This document shows, one piece after another, positions 16,440-24,587 of a stretch of 64,000 nt of DNA; position 1 is the stretch's first letter; each line of letters starts with the position of its first letter. The notes below the pieces were generated by a model. That model was not told the origin of the DNA and searched no databases. It saw only the letters and a program-made list of their open reading frames with translations. Made by a program: the position numbers and the translations under genes. This stretch comes from Belliella alkalica (GTDB lineage: Bacteria; Bacteroidota; Bacteroidia; Cytophagales; Cyclobacteriaceae): the NCBI RefSeq assembly GCF_022549785.1, contig NZ_JAKZGO010000004.1, positions 297,603-361,602 of the forward strand, in the 5' to 3' direction.

Positions 16440-16785
16440 ATGCTTTGTTTTATTGTAATATGCGATAGGAAAATAGGCTAATATTATTATAAAAAAAACA
16501 TCCTTCCTTTTTTTAAAATAAGATATACATGGAAATAAATAGAAATACTATAGATCTAAAATTGAAATATATTGGGGGTATTATTGGATACAGGGATACT
16601 TTATAAGGATTTGATATAAATGGAAATATGGTGGAAATAAATAGAAATAATTGGTAAATTCTTTGGCATATTTTAACTTTCGATTTTGATATCAAAACGA
16701 TCATATGCATTATCTGAATTTTGACTTATTTGATTGGTTTTAGATTTTTACCTGAAAAAGAAGACAAAGAAGACTCTCTAATATA
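16440..16785. other. AT-rich divergent intergenic region with a 17-bp direct repeat
   Basis: No convincing gene. GGAAATAAATAGAAATA occurs at 16531-16547 and again at 16633-16649. The flanks are very AT-rich. A 65-codon frame on the minus strand here has low-complexity composition and is not called. Confidence 0.5.
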
Positions 16786-17115
16786 ATGAAATACACAAAA
16801 ATCTATCTTGACAATAAGAAAATAGAGATTTTCAACTCTCTTTTAGGAAAAGAAACCATCAAGGTTGATGATCAAATTGTTTCTTCAAAGTACTCCATTT
16901 TCGGTGCTGACCATCATTTTTCTTTAAAAGAAGAAGAGGAATTAAATCATTATCAATTCAAGTTTTCCTTGGGAATCAATGGGGTCCTCTTTGACTTCTA
17001 TAAAAATGGCAAACCCATCATAGAATCAGAAAAAGGTGGCTGTCTCACTTTTATTTTCATGATGTTCATAATAGGAGTTGCAGTAGGCATTTTAAAAGCT
17101 ATAGGACTTATATAA
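16786..17115 (+). CDS. Small C-terminally membrane-anchored hypothetical protein
   Basis: 109 residues: a soluble beta-rich portion (KYTKIYLDNKKIEIFNSLLG and SSKYSIFGADHHFSLKEEEE) and one C-terminal membrane helix (LTFIFMMFIIGVAVGILKAI). The order suggests a tail-anchored cytoplasmic-facing domain. I do not recognise the family. It is a single gene upstream of htpG with 171 bases between them. Confidence 0.6.
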   Translation: MKYTKIYLDNKKIEIFNSLLGKETIKVDDQIVSSKYSIFGADHHFSLKEEEELNHYQFKFSLGINGVLFDFYKNGKPIIESEKGGCLTFIFMMFIIGVAVGILKAIGLI

Positions 17116-17286
17116 TATCTATTTTTCCATATTTCAATAATATTTCACCGAAGGTATATATCTATTTATTTCACGAAGCATATTTCTTTTTAAACTGCCA
17201 AAATGACACTTTTCACCCTTTGGAACAGGCATTGATAAGGCTGTATTGTCAAAAATGTTTATCAATAATTAAAAATCTATATAGCT

Positions 17287-19170
17287 ATGCAGGAAAAAGG
17301 TACCATCTCGATCCATACCGAGAATATTTTCCCAATCATCAAAAAGTTTCTCTACTCAGACAATGAGATTTTTCTTCGTGAATTGGTGTCCAATGCCGTA
17401 GATGCCACCCAAAAAATCAAAAGATTGGCTACACTCGGTCAATATACTGGAGAACTAGGTGATACAACTGTGGAAGTGTCTTTTGACAAAGACAAAAAGA
17501 CTATCACCATCTCAGACAGAGGGCTTGGAATGACGGCCGAAGAGATCAAAAAGTACATCAATCAAATCGCTTTCTCTGGTGCTACTGAGTTCGTAGAAAA
17601 ATTCAAGGATGCAAAAGATGCCAACGAGATCATCGGTAAGTTTGGTCTTGGGTTCTATTCAGCTTTTATGGTAGCCCACACTGTTGAGATCAATTCGCTT
17701 TCTTACCAAGAAGGTTCTGAGCCTGCCAAATGGACATGTGACGGAAGTACATCTTTCGAGATTTCCGAAGGGAATAGAACAGAAAGAGGTACAGATATTA
17801 TCCTTCACATCAATGAAGAATCCGAAGAGTTTTTGGACAAGTGGAAGCTTCAGGGCATCTTGGACAAGTACTGCAAATTCCTTCCTGTTACCATTAAGTT
17901 CGGCACCAAATCCGAAAGTGTAGAAGATGGTGTGGATGAAGAAGGCAAGAAAAAGTGGAAATCTGTAGAAGTTGACAACATCATCAACACCACTTCACCG
18001 ATCTGGACCAAGTCTCCGAGTGACTTGAAAGATGAAGATTACCTTTCATTCTACAAGGAGCTTTATCCAATGAGTGAAGATCCTCTTTTCTGGATTCACC
18101 TGAATGTGGATTATCCATTCAACTTGACAGGGGTTTTGTATTTCCCTAAAGTGAAAAATGATTTTGATTTCCAGAAAAACAAAATCAAATTATATAGCCG
18201 TCAGGTATTTATCACTGACGAAGTTAAAGACATCGTTCCTGAATTCTTGATGCTGCTTCATGGGGTGATCGATTCTCCTGATATTCCTCTCAACGTATCG
18301 AGAAGCTTCTTGCAAGCTGATGGAAATGTAAAAAAGATCAACAACTACATCACCAAAAAAGTGGCGGATAAGTTGTCGGAACTTTATAAGAAAGACAGAA
18401 AAGTCTATGAAGAAAAATGGAACGATATCGGTCTTTTTGTGAAATACGGAATGATCTCTGAGGAGAAATTTGCTGAAAAAGGAAAAGATTTCGTCTTGTT
18501 GAAAAACACAAAAGGAGAGTTCTATACCTTACCTGAATACAAGGAAAAAGTACAGGGAATCCAAACAGACAAAAACGAGCAGACGATCTATCTATATGCT
18601 ACGGATGTCAACAAGCAGGATGGGTTCATCCAGTCTGCCAACAAAAAAGACTATGATGTCTTGGTGATGGATTCACCGATTGATAGCCACTTTATCCAAC
18701 ACTTGGAAGGCAAAGAAGAGAAGACCCAACTGAAGCGTGTAGATGCTGATGTTGCAGAAAAGTTGATCCAGAAAGATGATGCTTTCGCAAATCTTCTATC
18801 TGAAGAGCAATCCACTAAAGTGAAGGAAATCTTCGAAAAAGCGATTGACAATAAATCCTACAGTGTGGAAATCGAAGGCTTGAATCCTGAAGAACTTCCA
18901 GTGACTGTGACTATGGATGAGTTTATGCGCAGAATGAAAGACATGGCTGCAACAGGCGGCGGAATGGGCTTCTACGGTTCACTTCCTGACAACTACAAAG
19001 TAGCCATCAACGGAAACCACAGCGTCATCGATAAAATCCTCAAAGCCGAAAGCGAAGAAGAACAAACCAAGTTGGCAAAGCAATCTTTCGACTTGGCACT
19101 CCTTGCCCAAGGCTTGCTAACAGGTAAGGACTTGACTGAGTTTGTGAAAAGGTCTGTAAACATGATATAA
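17287..19170 (+). CDS. htpG: Molecular chaperone HtpG (Hsp90)
   Basis: ATP-dependent cytosolic chaperone. 627 residues, normal for bacterial Hsp90. The N-terminal GHKL ATPase domain has ELVSNAVDATQKIKR (Asn and Asp ATP contacts, about 33-47), DRGLGMTAEEI (about 78) and GKFGLGFYSAFMV (about 118). The middle domain has the catalytic-loop Arg region NVSRSFLQAD. The C-terminal dimerisation domain ends LTEFVKRSVNMI. Its final codons and the terminator region beyond are present a second time, decayed, at 20513-20808. No CIRCE-type operator was seen upstream. Confidence 0.97.
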   Translation: MQEKGTISIHTENIFPIIKKFLYSDNEIFLRELVSNAVDATQKIKRLATLGQYTGELGDTTVEVSFDKDKKTITISDRGLGMTAEEIKKYINQIAFSGATEFVEKFKDAKDANEIIGKFGLGFYSAFMVAHTVEINSLSYQEGSEPAKWTCDGSTSFEISEGNRTERGTDIILHINEESEEFLDKWKLQGILDKYCKFLPVTIKFGTKSESVEDGVDEEGKKKWKSVEVDNIINTTSPIWTKSPSDLKDEDYLSFYKELYPMSEDPLFWIHLNVDYPFNLTGVLYFPKVKNDFDFQKNKIKLYSRQVFITDEVKDIVPEFLMLLHGVIDSPDIPLNVSRSFLQADGNVKKINNYITKKVADKLSELYKKDRKVYEEKWNDIGLFVKYGMISEEKFAEKGKDFVLLKNTKGEFYTLPEYKEKVQGIQTDKNEQTIYLYATDVNKQDGFIQSANKKDYDVLVMDSPIDSHFIQHLEGKEEKTQLKRVDADVAEKLIQKDDAFANLLSEEQSTKVKEIFEKAIDNKSYSVEIEGLNPEELPVTVTMDEFMRRMKDMAATGGGMGFYGSLPDNYKVAINGNHSVIDKILKAESEEEQTKLAKQSFDLALLAQGLLTGKDLTEFVKRSVNMI

Positions 19171-19171
19171 A

Positions 19172-19360
19172 CTCTAAACCTTTGGGGTCTTTTTCAGACC
19201 CCGAAGGTTTTTTCCCTAGAAACTTTGATGTCTTTATGATGCCAAAGGTTTTTCCCATTGAACTTTGGTGCCTTTCAGACCCCAAAGGTTTCCAATCTAA
19301 ATTTCAAAACCCCGAAAATTCCTTGAATGGATATTTTCGGGGTTTTTTGTTTGATATGAA
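19172..19360 (+). repeat. Copy A of duplicated htpG terminator region
   Basis: About 190 bases directly after htpG containing a terminator (AACCTTTGGGGTCT / AGACCCCGAAGGTT, 19177-19213), a variant of the unit CCCTAGAAACTTTGATGTCT and a second terminator (arms around AAAACCCCGAAAAT / ATTTTCGGGGTTTT, 19307-19346). The same block, about 90 percent identical by eye, recurs at 20618-20808. From 19361 to 19663 the sequence is AT-rich with no gene seen. Confidence 0.85.
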
Positions 19361-19663
19361 GTGATGACAAAAATTACGTTTAAATTTTCAGAAAATCTCT
19401 CTTTTATGACTTATCATATATGAAATTAAATAAGGTGAATTTATTTTTCAGTGATTTATAACCGCCTGATCTATAGTTGCCTAATAATTTTGGGGTTCGG
19501 TAAATTTAAATTTTTTCATGTTGAATATCAGATATTTACAAAATATTTCAAAAAAAAATTTTCTTGAAAACTTGACTTTTAATCTTGGGGGGGATATTTT
19601 TAAGTTAAGTTTTTAGCGCTAAGACCTTTTTAATCAATTTATTAACAATTAATTATTTAAAAA

Positions 19664-20250
19664 ATGAGACACAAAATTTTAAACTATTTAGTAATTTGTT
19701 TTTTACAATAATTACTATATTTTCATGTGTTAGTGAAGATAATTTTCAAAAACACACTACAATAGAAAGTTTGGCTATAAATGAAGTTAGTAAATTAAAA
19801 GGAATACCTACTAACAATTTAATTGTGGTTACTCGCAATATCAAGGGCTTTGAAGTCCCCATAGTAACATCAAATGTTAATGACATAATATATCCTGTAC
19901 TAATTAATGATTTAGGAATTGTAAAAGCAGTTCTTGAACAAAGAATGGTGAATAATGAAAATGGGTCGATTTCTTATTATCACTTTGCAAACGGGATAGA
20001 AATAGGTTCAAATACCGTTTTTGATGGTAAATTTACCGAATTCATGGGGGCACCTGTAGAAGAAAATTATAGAATTTTAAATGATTGTGAACAGGCTGAA
20101 GGAGAATCTTGTGCTGGATGTCATTATAGGCAAATGATGGAAATAATTGAATCTGATGGAGAAACACAAGCGCTTTGTGATGCATTAGGTCCTCAATGTG
20201 TAGCTGCTGTTTATGTTGCTTCAGCTATTCACTGTTGGTTAGAACATTAA
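19664..20250 (+). CDS. Cys-rich secreted lipoprotein, bacteriocin-like; signal peptide frameshifted at a T-tract
   Basis: The ATG at 19664 opens a typical lipoprotein signal (MRHKILNYLVICF...) but meets a stop after 15 codons. One additional T in the six-T run at 19699-19704 would join it in frame to the long downstream frame, giving ...FFTIITIFSC with a lipobox Cys. The mature part has about 175 residues. Its last 60 hold six Cys (DCEQ, SCAGC, LCDALGPQC, HCW), a spacing recalling halocin-C8-like bacteriocin domains; this family call is tentative. It is followed 11 bases later by a small membrane protein gene, a typical peptide/immunity order. If the frameshift is real, translation could only start at the TTG at 19696 with a defective signal. 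Confidence 0.6.
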
Positions 20251-20261
20251 ACATCAATAAT

Positions 20262-20492
20262 ATGGATATCAATATAATTATACTTTCTCTAATATTAGTG
20301 GTAATATTATCCTCAATCTGTAATCTTCTTTTCAAAATATGGAAAGGAGACTTAGAAAAGAATCAAATGTTTTGGTTTTGGGTTATAATAGGTTTACCCC
20401 TTTTTGGCTCCATAGCATATTTTGCATTCAATTCAAAATTCAACCAAGAGGAAAGAGTTTTCTTGAGTAATAAAAAGAAATTCTCAAAATAA
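20262..20492 (+). CDS. Small two-helix membrane protein, PLDc_N-like
   Basis: 76 residues from the ATG at 20262. Two membrane helices: IIILSLILVVILSSICNLLF and FWFWVIIGLPLFGSIAYFAF. The second with its LPLFGSIAYF ending matches the PLDc_N pattern (phospholipase D nuclease N-terminal), a two-helix module also found alone next to bacteriocin genes. Here it follows the Cys-rich lipoprotein gene by 11 bases, so an immunity or maturation role is plausible but unproven. It ends about 20 bases before the htpG remnant. Confidence 0.6.
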   Translation: MDINIIILSLILVVILSSICNLLFKIWKGDLEKNQMFWFWVIIGLPLFGSIAYFAFNSKFNQEERVFLSNKKKFSK

Positions 20493-20512
20493 TCTGCATA
20501 CTATAAAAACTG

Positions 20513-20617
20513 TGAAAAGTTTTTAAATAGAATTTTGATCTAGGATTTCATGTTCTAGTTATTCTGACATGTTAAGTCCTTATTGAATTTGTCAAGAGGT
20601 CTAGTGGAATGATATAA
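20513..20617 (+). pseudogene. Decayed copy of the htpG 3' end
   Basis: Translation from 20513 reads stop-K-V-F-K-stop-NFDLGFHVLVILT, aligning with HtpG TKLAKQSFDLALLAQGLLT; the second stop (TAG) stands where htpG has a Gln codon. After a small indel the frame resumes as EFVKRSSGMI then TAA, against htpG EFVKRSVNMI then TAA. About 35 codons remain, with two in-frame stops and at least one frameshift. It is immediately followed by copy B of the htpG terminator block. Confidence 0.8.
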
Positions 20618-20808
20618 ATACTCAACCTTTGGGGTCTTTTTCAGACCCCGAAGGTTTTTTCCCTAGAAACTTTGATGTCTTTATGACCCCGAAGGTTTTT
20701 TCCCTAGAAACTTTGATGTCTTTCAGACCCCGAAGGTTTCCAATCTAAATTTCAAAACCCCGAAAATTCCTTGAATGGATATTTTCGGGGTTTATTGTTT
20801 GATATGAA
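20618..20808 (+). repeat. Copy B of duplicated htpG terminator region
   Basis: Near-identical to 19172-19360, including both terminator hairpins. In this copy the unit CCCTAGAAACTTTGATGTCT appears twice in tandem (within 20660-20722), preceded by CCCCGAAGGTTTTTT each time. The block ends with TTTGATATGAA, as copy A does. From 20809 to 20978 the sequence is AT-rich upstream DNA of the next gene. Confidence 0.85.
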
Positions 20809-20978
20809 AAAAGAATTAGCTAGTACAAATTGTGTAGATAATGCTTCAATAAAGAATTTCAAAAAATAGATTATTTTTTGAAATTCTTGAGAAAAAATTA
20901 TATTTTTAGTGAAATTATAGCTTTTGTAGTTACATATTTAAATTGTAGTAAGATTTAAATTGTTCAAAATTTAATATC

Positions 20979-22313
20979 ATGGTAAATAAATATTCATTCG
21001 CTCTCTTAATTTTTGTTTTACTTCTTGGTTCATGTGAGGAACCTCAAAATCCTGATACTATAATTTCAGCTGAAGTAAAAGTAGTTTTAAAATCAGATAA
21101 GCTTTTTTTTTCAACACACCCACAGTCTTCAAGCAGTGTTAAATTTTGGTTTCCTAGGCTAGACGATTATAGTGACCAACCTTTAACACAGTTAATCATG
21201 CTTAACAAAGATAGTGACACCCTCGCTATAACACCTGTGAATACCGCCCCTTTCCAGAAGACGTCTTCAATTACTGAATTAGAGTATGATTTTAAAGAGG
21301 GAGAATTTTATCAATTATATGTAGATTTAAAAGTTAATAAAGATAGTATTTTTAGATTTCAGCTGCCTGATTACCAGCATATCATAAAAACGCAGATGGC
21401 GGTTAAGCCTTTGGCTAAATTTGACCGTTTGGGTGAATTTGACTTAAGCCCCGATAGGGAATATTTGTTTTTGAATGATTTTGCCAATAATGAGATTAGC
21501 ACTTATAGACTTGAAATAAATTCTAGTCAACTTCTCAAACTTGATGATCAATTAGGTACAAGATTAAGGGCTGTAGATGGTAATAGGGTCATATATCAAA
21601 ATTCAGGGGTATATATAAACGACTTATTTTTATATGATATTGAAAATTCGTCATCCATTCCATTTGGACAAATGAGTAGTACAGGTAGAGTGTCAAGAGT
21701 CAATGATGGGCATTTGGTTTATTCCAATCCGATAGAAGATGGAAGCAGAACTCTTACAATTGTTAATTTAGAAAATGATGAAAGAAGGATTATACCAGAT
21801 TTCGATTTTGGTAATACTAATAGAGAGTATATTATTGGGCAAAAAATATTTGGGAATTCGATTTTTGATATAGAAACCGGAACATTAAGTGAGGAGCTTT
21901 CTCCTTTTCAAGGAACTGCTTTGTTACAATATATTCCGAGTGAGGATTTAGTTTTCTATATTCAGGGATTAGGACCTGAAGCTTCACAACAAGGCTTCTC
22001 CTCAAAATTCGTTGTGGGTAAAAAAGGCCAAGAACCCAGCTTTGAGTCTCTTTCAGAAAAAAGTGTGACTTACTATCTACCTTCAGAAACTACATTGAAA
22101 GACAACAAGTTTTTGTTATACCTGATTTATATGCCAAATCAAGATGAACACAGAATCAGTGGGTTTTACCAAGTGGATTTGTCAAATGGATCTATCGAGT
22201 TAGTTCATTCACAGGACCGATTAAATTTTTCCCCAAATGGTTTGGTTCAACTTGAAGATAATTTGTGGTTAACATTGTTTTCTGGAGAAGTAGAGTTGAT
22301 TCAGTTTGACTGA
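20979..22313 (+). CDS. Hypothetical lipoprotein, possible beta-propeller
   Basis: 444 residues with a lipoprotein signal ending LLLGSCEEP (Cys about 19). The mature part is beta-rich with repeated strand-turn units (for example LGEFDLSPDREYLFLNDFAN, then LRAVDGNRVIYQNSG, then RVSRVNDGHLVYSNP), suggestive of a propeller of WD/YVTN type. No catalytic motif is visible. I do not recognise the family. It has its own strong terminator downstream and an AT-rich upstream region. Confidence 0.7.
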   Translation: MVNKYSFALLIFVLLLGSCEEPQNPDTIISAEVKVVLKSDKLFFSTHPQSSSSVKFWFPRLDDYSDQPLTQLIMLNKDSDTLAITPVNTAPFQKTSSITELEYDFKEGEFYQLYVDLKVNKDSIFRFQLPDYQHIIKTQMAVKPLAKFDRLGEFDLSPDREYLFLNDFANNEISTYRLEINSSQLLKLDDQLGTRLRAVDGNRVIYQNSGVYINDLFLYDIENSSSIPFGQMSSTGRVSRVNDGHLVYSNPIEDGSRTLTIVNLENDERRIIPDFDFGNTNREYIIGQKIFGNSIFDIETGTLSEELSPFQGTALLQYIPSEDLVFYIQGLGPEASQQGFSSKFVVGKKGQEPSFESLSEKSVTYYLPSETTLKDNKFLLYLIYMPNQDEHRISGFYQVDLSNGSIELVHSQDRLNFSPNGLVQLEDNLWLTLFSGEVELIQFD

Positions 22314-22374
22314 TTGAAGATTTTATTTTATAATTCAAGCATTGTAGTTGATAGTCTGTATAATTCTTGTTTTT

Positions 22375-22413
22375 ATCATGCTCTAGTCTTCAAAAGCTAG
22401 AGCATGATTTTAC
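22375..22413 (+). terminator. Terminator after the lipoprotein gene
   Basis: Perfect 12-bp arms ATCATGCTCTAG (22375-22386) and CTAGAGCATGAT (22397-22408) with a 10-base loop and a following TTTTA. Confidence 0.75.
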
Positions 22414-22530
22414 TCGGAAAAGAACCATTTTCCTAGATCGACCAAGTCAAGTTACCCAATATTTGTTTCATCTTTTCAAGTTTCAAAACTTTTTATCACG
22501 CGAAATAATTATTTTTGATACTATCAAAAA

Positions 22531-22782
22531 ATGAAACCACCTTACGAGATTAATGCCACAATTTTAAAATTAATTACCTCCGTCTCGGAAAAAATAGGAG
22601 CTGTGAATGCCAAAAATCTGGTGAAGGAAAACCCGAAACTTCGAAAACAGAATCGAATCAGAATTATTCATTCCTCTCTAAGCATAGAAGGAAATACTTT
22701 GTCAGAAGATCAGATTTCGGCAATCATTTAAGATAAAAGAGTGTCAGGTCCGAAAAAAGACATCATAGAAGTATTGAATGTC
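22531..22782 (+). pseudogene. Fic-family protein gene, N-terminal fragment
   Basis: The frame from ATG 22531 gives 66 residues ending SLSIEGNTLSEDQISAII, the inhibitory-helix-like (S/T)xxxE(G/N) region that opens many Fic proteins. After a TAA at 22729 the same frame continues DKRVSGPKKDIIEVLN, which is the expected next Fic segment, and then homology stops. The catalytic HPFxxGNGR core is missing. So this is a nonsense-interrupted, 3'-truncated remnant of an AMP-transferase gene. Confidence 0.75.
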
Positions 22783-23350
22783 TCAACTGTAAATAAAATT
22801 TTTCATAAGCTTTGTCATCTTGCTAATTGATTTTCATCTAATTTTTTATTTACTTCATATCACATTATTTAATACTTATTCTTTAATAAAAAGCAAAATT
22901 TAATTATGATAAAAATATCGAGTCAATATTTTATATATGTATTCGCATGTTTGGGTGTAGCAAATTGATAGGTTGGTTGAGCATTGAATTAAGTGTTGTG
23001 TCCAGTTGACTTTGCACAAGTATCTGCGTGGGACAAAGTCTTTTTCTATCATAACGAGTGACATTGCGGATACTCAGTATATTTTATATCGGGTTTAAAC
23101 TCGAACGGTGTTTGGCGTTTCTTTTTTTCAAAAGGTTATCTGCTAGGAACCGCGAAATTGATAAATAATCAATATGATTATCCGCAATCATGCCACTAAT
23201 CAATTAAACGATTGTTTTTTGGCAAACTGATACTAATAGATATTGGATATTTATTGATATTAGTTCGAAATCACAGGTTAATTCAATTGTTTAGATTCTA
23301 CTGGTATAAAAACGGATATATATAATAATCAAAGTTTTAATTTTATTCCA
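22783..23350. other. Long intergenic stretch after the Fic remnant
   Basis: No gene or RNA was recognised. It contains TGCGGATACTC (23065-23075) and GATTATCCGCA (23176-23186), relatives of the arms of the inverted-repeat element at 28163-28218, and is otherwise AT-rich. Confidence 0.5.
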
Positions 23351-24109
23351 ATGGTAAACTGTAAATTTTTCTTTTTAGTATTCTTTATCGGAATCTTGGG
23401 CAATACTTTCGCCCAAGATTTTGACGAAATAGAAGGAAGGGTGATCAGAGATAGATCTGATTTTAAGCGAGGATTTCAAATATATGCTGTTATCCCTGCC
23501 TATACGATCAGTTCCTTTGCCAACATCAATGCAAACCTCTTCCAAAATGACTATCCAATCCTGCCTAGAGGACATCTAAATTATGGCTTTGGGTTTAACT
23601 ATAGGCTGAATAGATTTATGATGGGCTCAGATATGTTTTGGGGTAACCAAATCAACACTATAGATATTCCGGATCGAGCTATGTCCAAAAGAAATCCATG
23701 GACTTACTCTTTCAATTTTGCCTACCATGTATTCAAAAGAGATGGATTTGCTATATATCCACAAGTTGGATTCAGCTTTACGGATACCAATCTGTTTCTA
23801 TCCAACACCACGGCACCAAGCACATCCCTAGATGGTATATTGGCTTCCCCTGGAAACTCTGTCAATCTGTTCCATGAATCGTCAGGCTTGTTTGTAGGTG
23901 TTGGATTTGATGGCCATTGGTTGTTCAAGAAAGAATCCGTAACATCTACAATAAAAATTGGAAAGCGATTTCAAATGGAAAGAAGTAGTCCTTGGGAATC
24001 TTTTTACACGCCAATCACCAATTCTCCAACTGACAATTTCAATTATTGGTTTTTTCAATTGGGTTTTGGAGGGGTATTCAATTGGGATAAGAAGTCAGAA
24101 AGGAGATAG
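23351..24109 (+). CDS. Putative outer-membrane beta-barrel protein
   Basis: 252 residues with a Sec signal peptide (FFLVFFIGILGNTFAQ, cleavage after about 21). The mature part has alternating amphipathic strands rich in aromatic residues (LNYGFGFNYRLNRFMMGSDM, SFNFAYHVFKRDGFAIYPQV, GLFVGVGFDGHWLF) and a final FQLGFGGVFNW strand, consistent with a small barrel. No specific family is recognised. It is a single gene followed by a perfect hairpin. Confidence 0.7.
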   Translation: MVNCKFFFLVFFIGILGNTFAQDFDEIEGRVIRDRSDFKRGFQIYAVIPAYTISSFANINANLFQNDYPILPRGHLNYGFGFNYRLNRFMMGSDMFWGNQINTIDIPDRAMSKRNPWTYSFNFAYHVFKRDGFAIYPQVGFSFTDTNLFLSNTTAPSTSLDGILASPGNSVNLFHESSGLFVGVGFDGHWLFKKESVTSTIKIGKRFQMERSSPWESFYTPITNSPTDNFNYWFFQLGFGGVFNWDKKSERR

Positions 24110-24123
24110 GTTAGCAAGAAGTA

Positions 24124-24163
24124 AACTTTTCTAAAGTTCGAAACTTTAGAAAAGTTCTCTTTT
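24124..24163 (+). terminator. Terminator after the beta-barrel gene
   Basis: Perfect 15-bp arms AACTTTTCTAAAGTT (24124-24138) and AACTTTAGAAAAGTT (24142-24156), 3-base loop, then CTCTTTT. The rest of the gap up to 24587 contains only one small minus-strand frame. Confidence 0.7.
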
Positions 24164-24404
24164 AGGCAAAGGCTGATTTCTCTTTTTCTACCAATTACCA
24201 AAATGTTAGGAATAACAAAAATTGTTGAGTTAGTCAATGACTATATCAGTCAGGTTAGGGATTAAGTTACATATTGGATTGGAAACACCTTGTCTTGTTA
24301 TGATACACTTCAAGCTGAGAAGTGGAATCTACTATGATGTAAATAGTTACATATACGATCTTACCAATAGGAAATTGGCAAGATTATTAGTTTTTCAGTT
24401 TCAA

Positions 24405-24539
24405 TTAAAAAAAGTGGATTTGGCGGAGAAAAGCAACTTCAGCAGCAGCACGAATGCTATTATCCCTTTCATCTGCATATTTTGGGTAATTTTCAAATCT
24501 TTCAATCCAAAAAAAGTAGAGTTTGTATCCCTTGTCCAT
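24405..24539 (-). CDS. Small ORF (44 residues), possibly a gene remnant
   Basis: The minus-strand ATG at 24537-24539 opens MDKGYKLYFFWIERF, continuing with YADERDNSIRAAAEVAFLRQ and ending in HFF. The composition looks like real protein, with a charged amphipathic helix, unlike random AT-rich translation. No family is recognised. It lies about 50 bases downstream of the LytTR regulator on the same strand. It may be a short gene or the tail of a lost larger one. Confidence 0.3.
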   Translation of the reverse strand: MDKGYKLYFFWIERFENYPKYADERDNSIRAAAEVAFLRQIHFF

Positions 24540-24587
24540 CAAATCTGCCGAGGTCGGGCTATTTCAACTTTCCCACTTTCCAATCTT

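Noticed and set aside
16513-16710. 65-codon minus-strand frame upstream of the DUF6090 gene
   Set aside because: Very AT-rich, mostly Ile/Phe/Tyr, and contains part of the 17-bp direct repeat; looks like random translation.
19143-20808. Classical genomic island with attL/attR
   Set aside because: The duplicated ends suggest it, but no integrase, recombinase or tRNA target is present and the repeats extend over coding sequence plus terminators, so the term att site is not justified.
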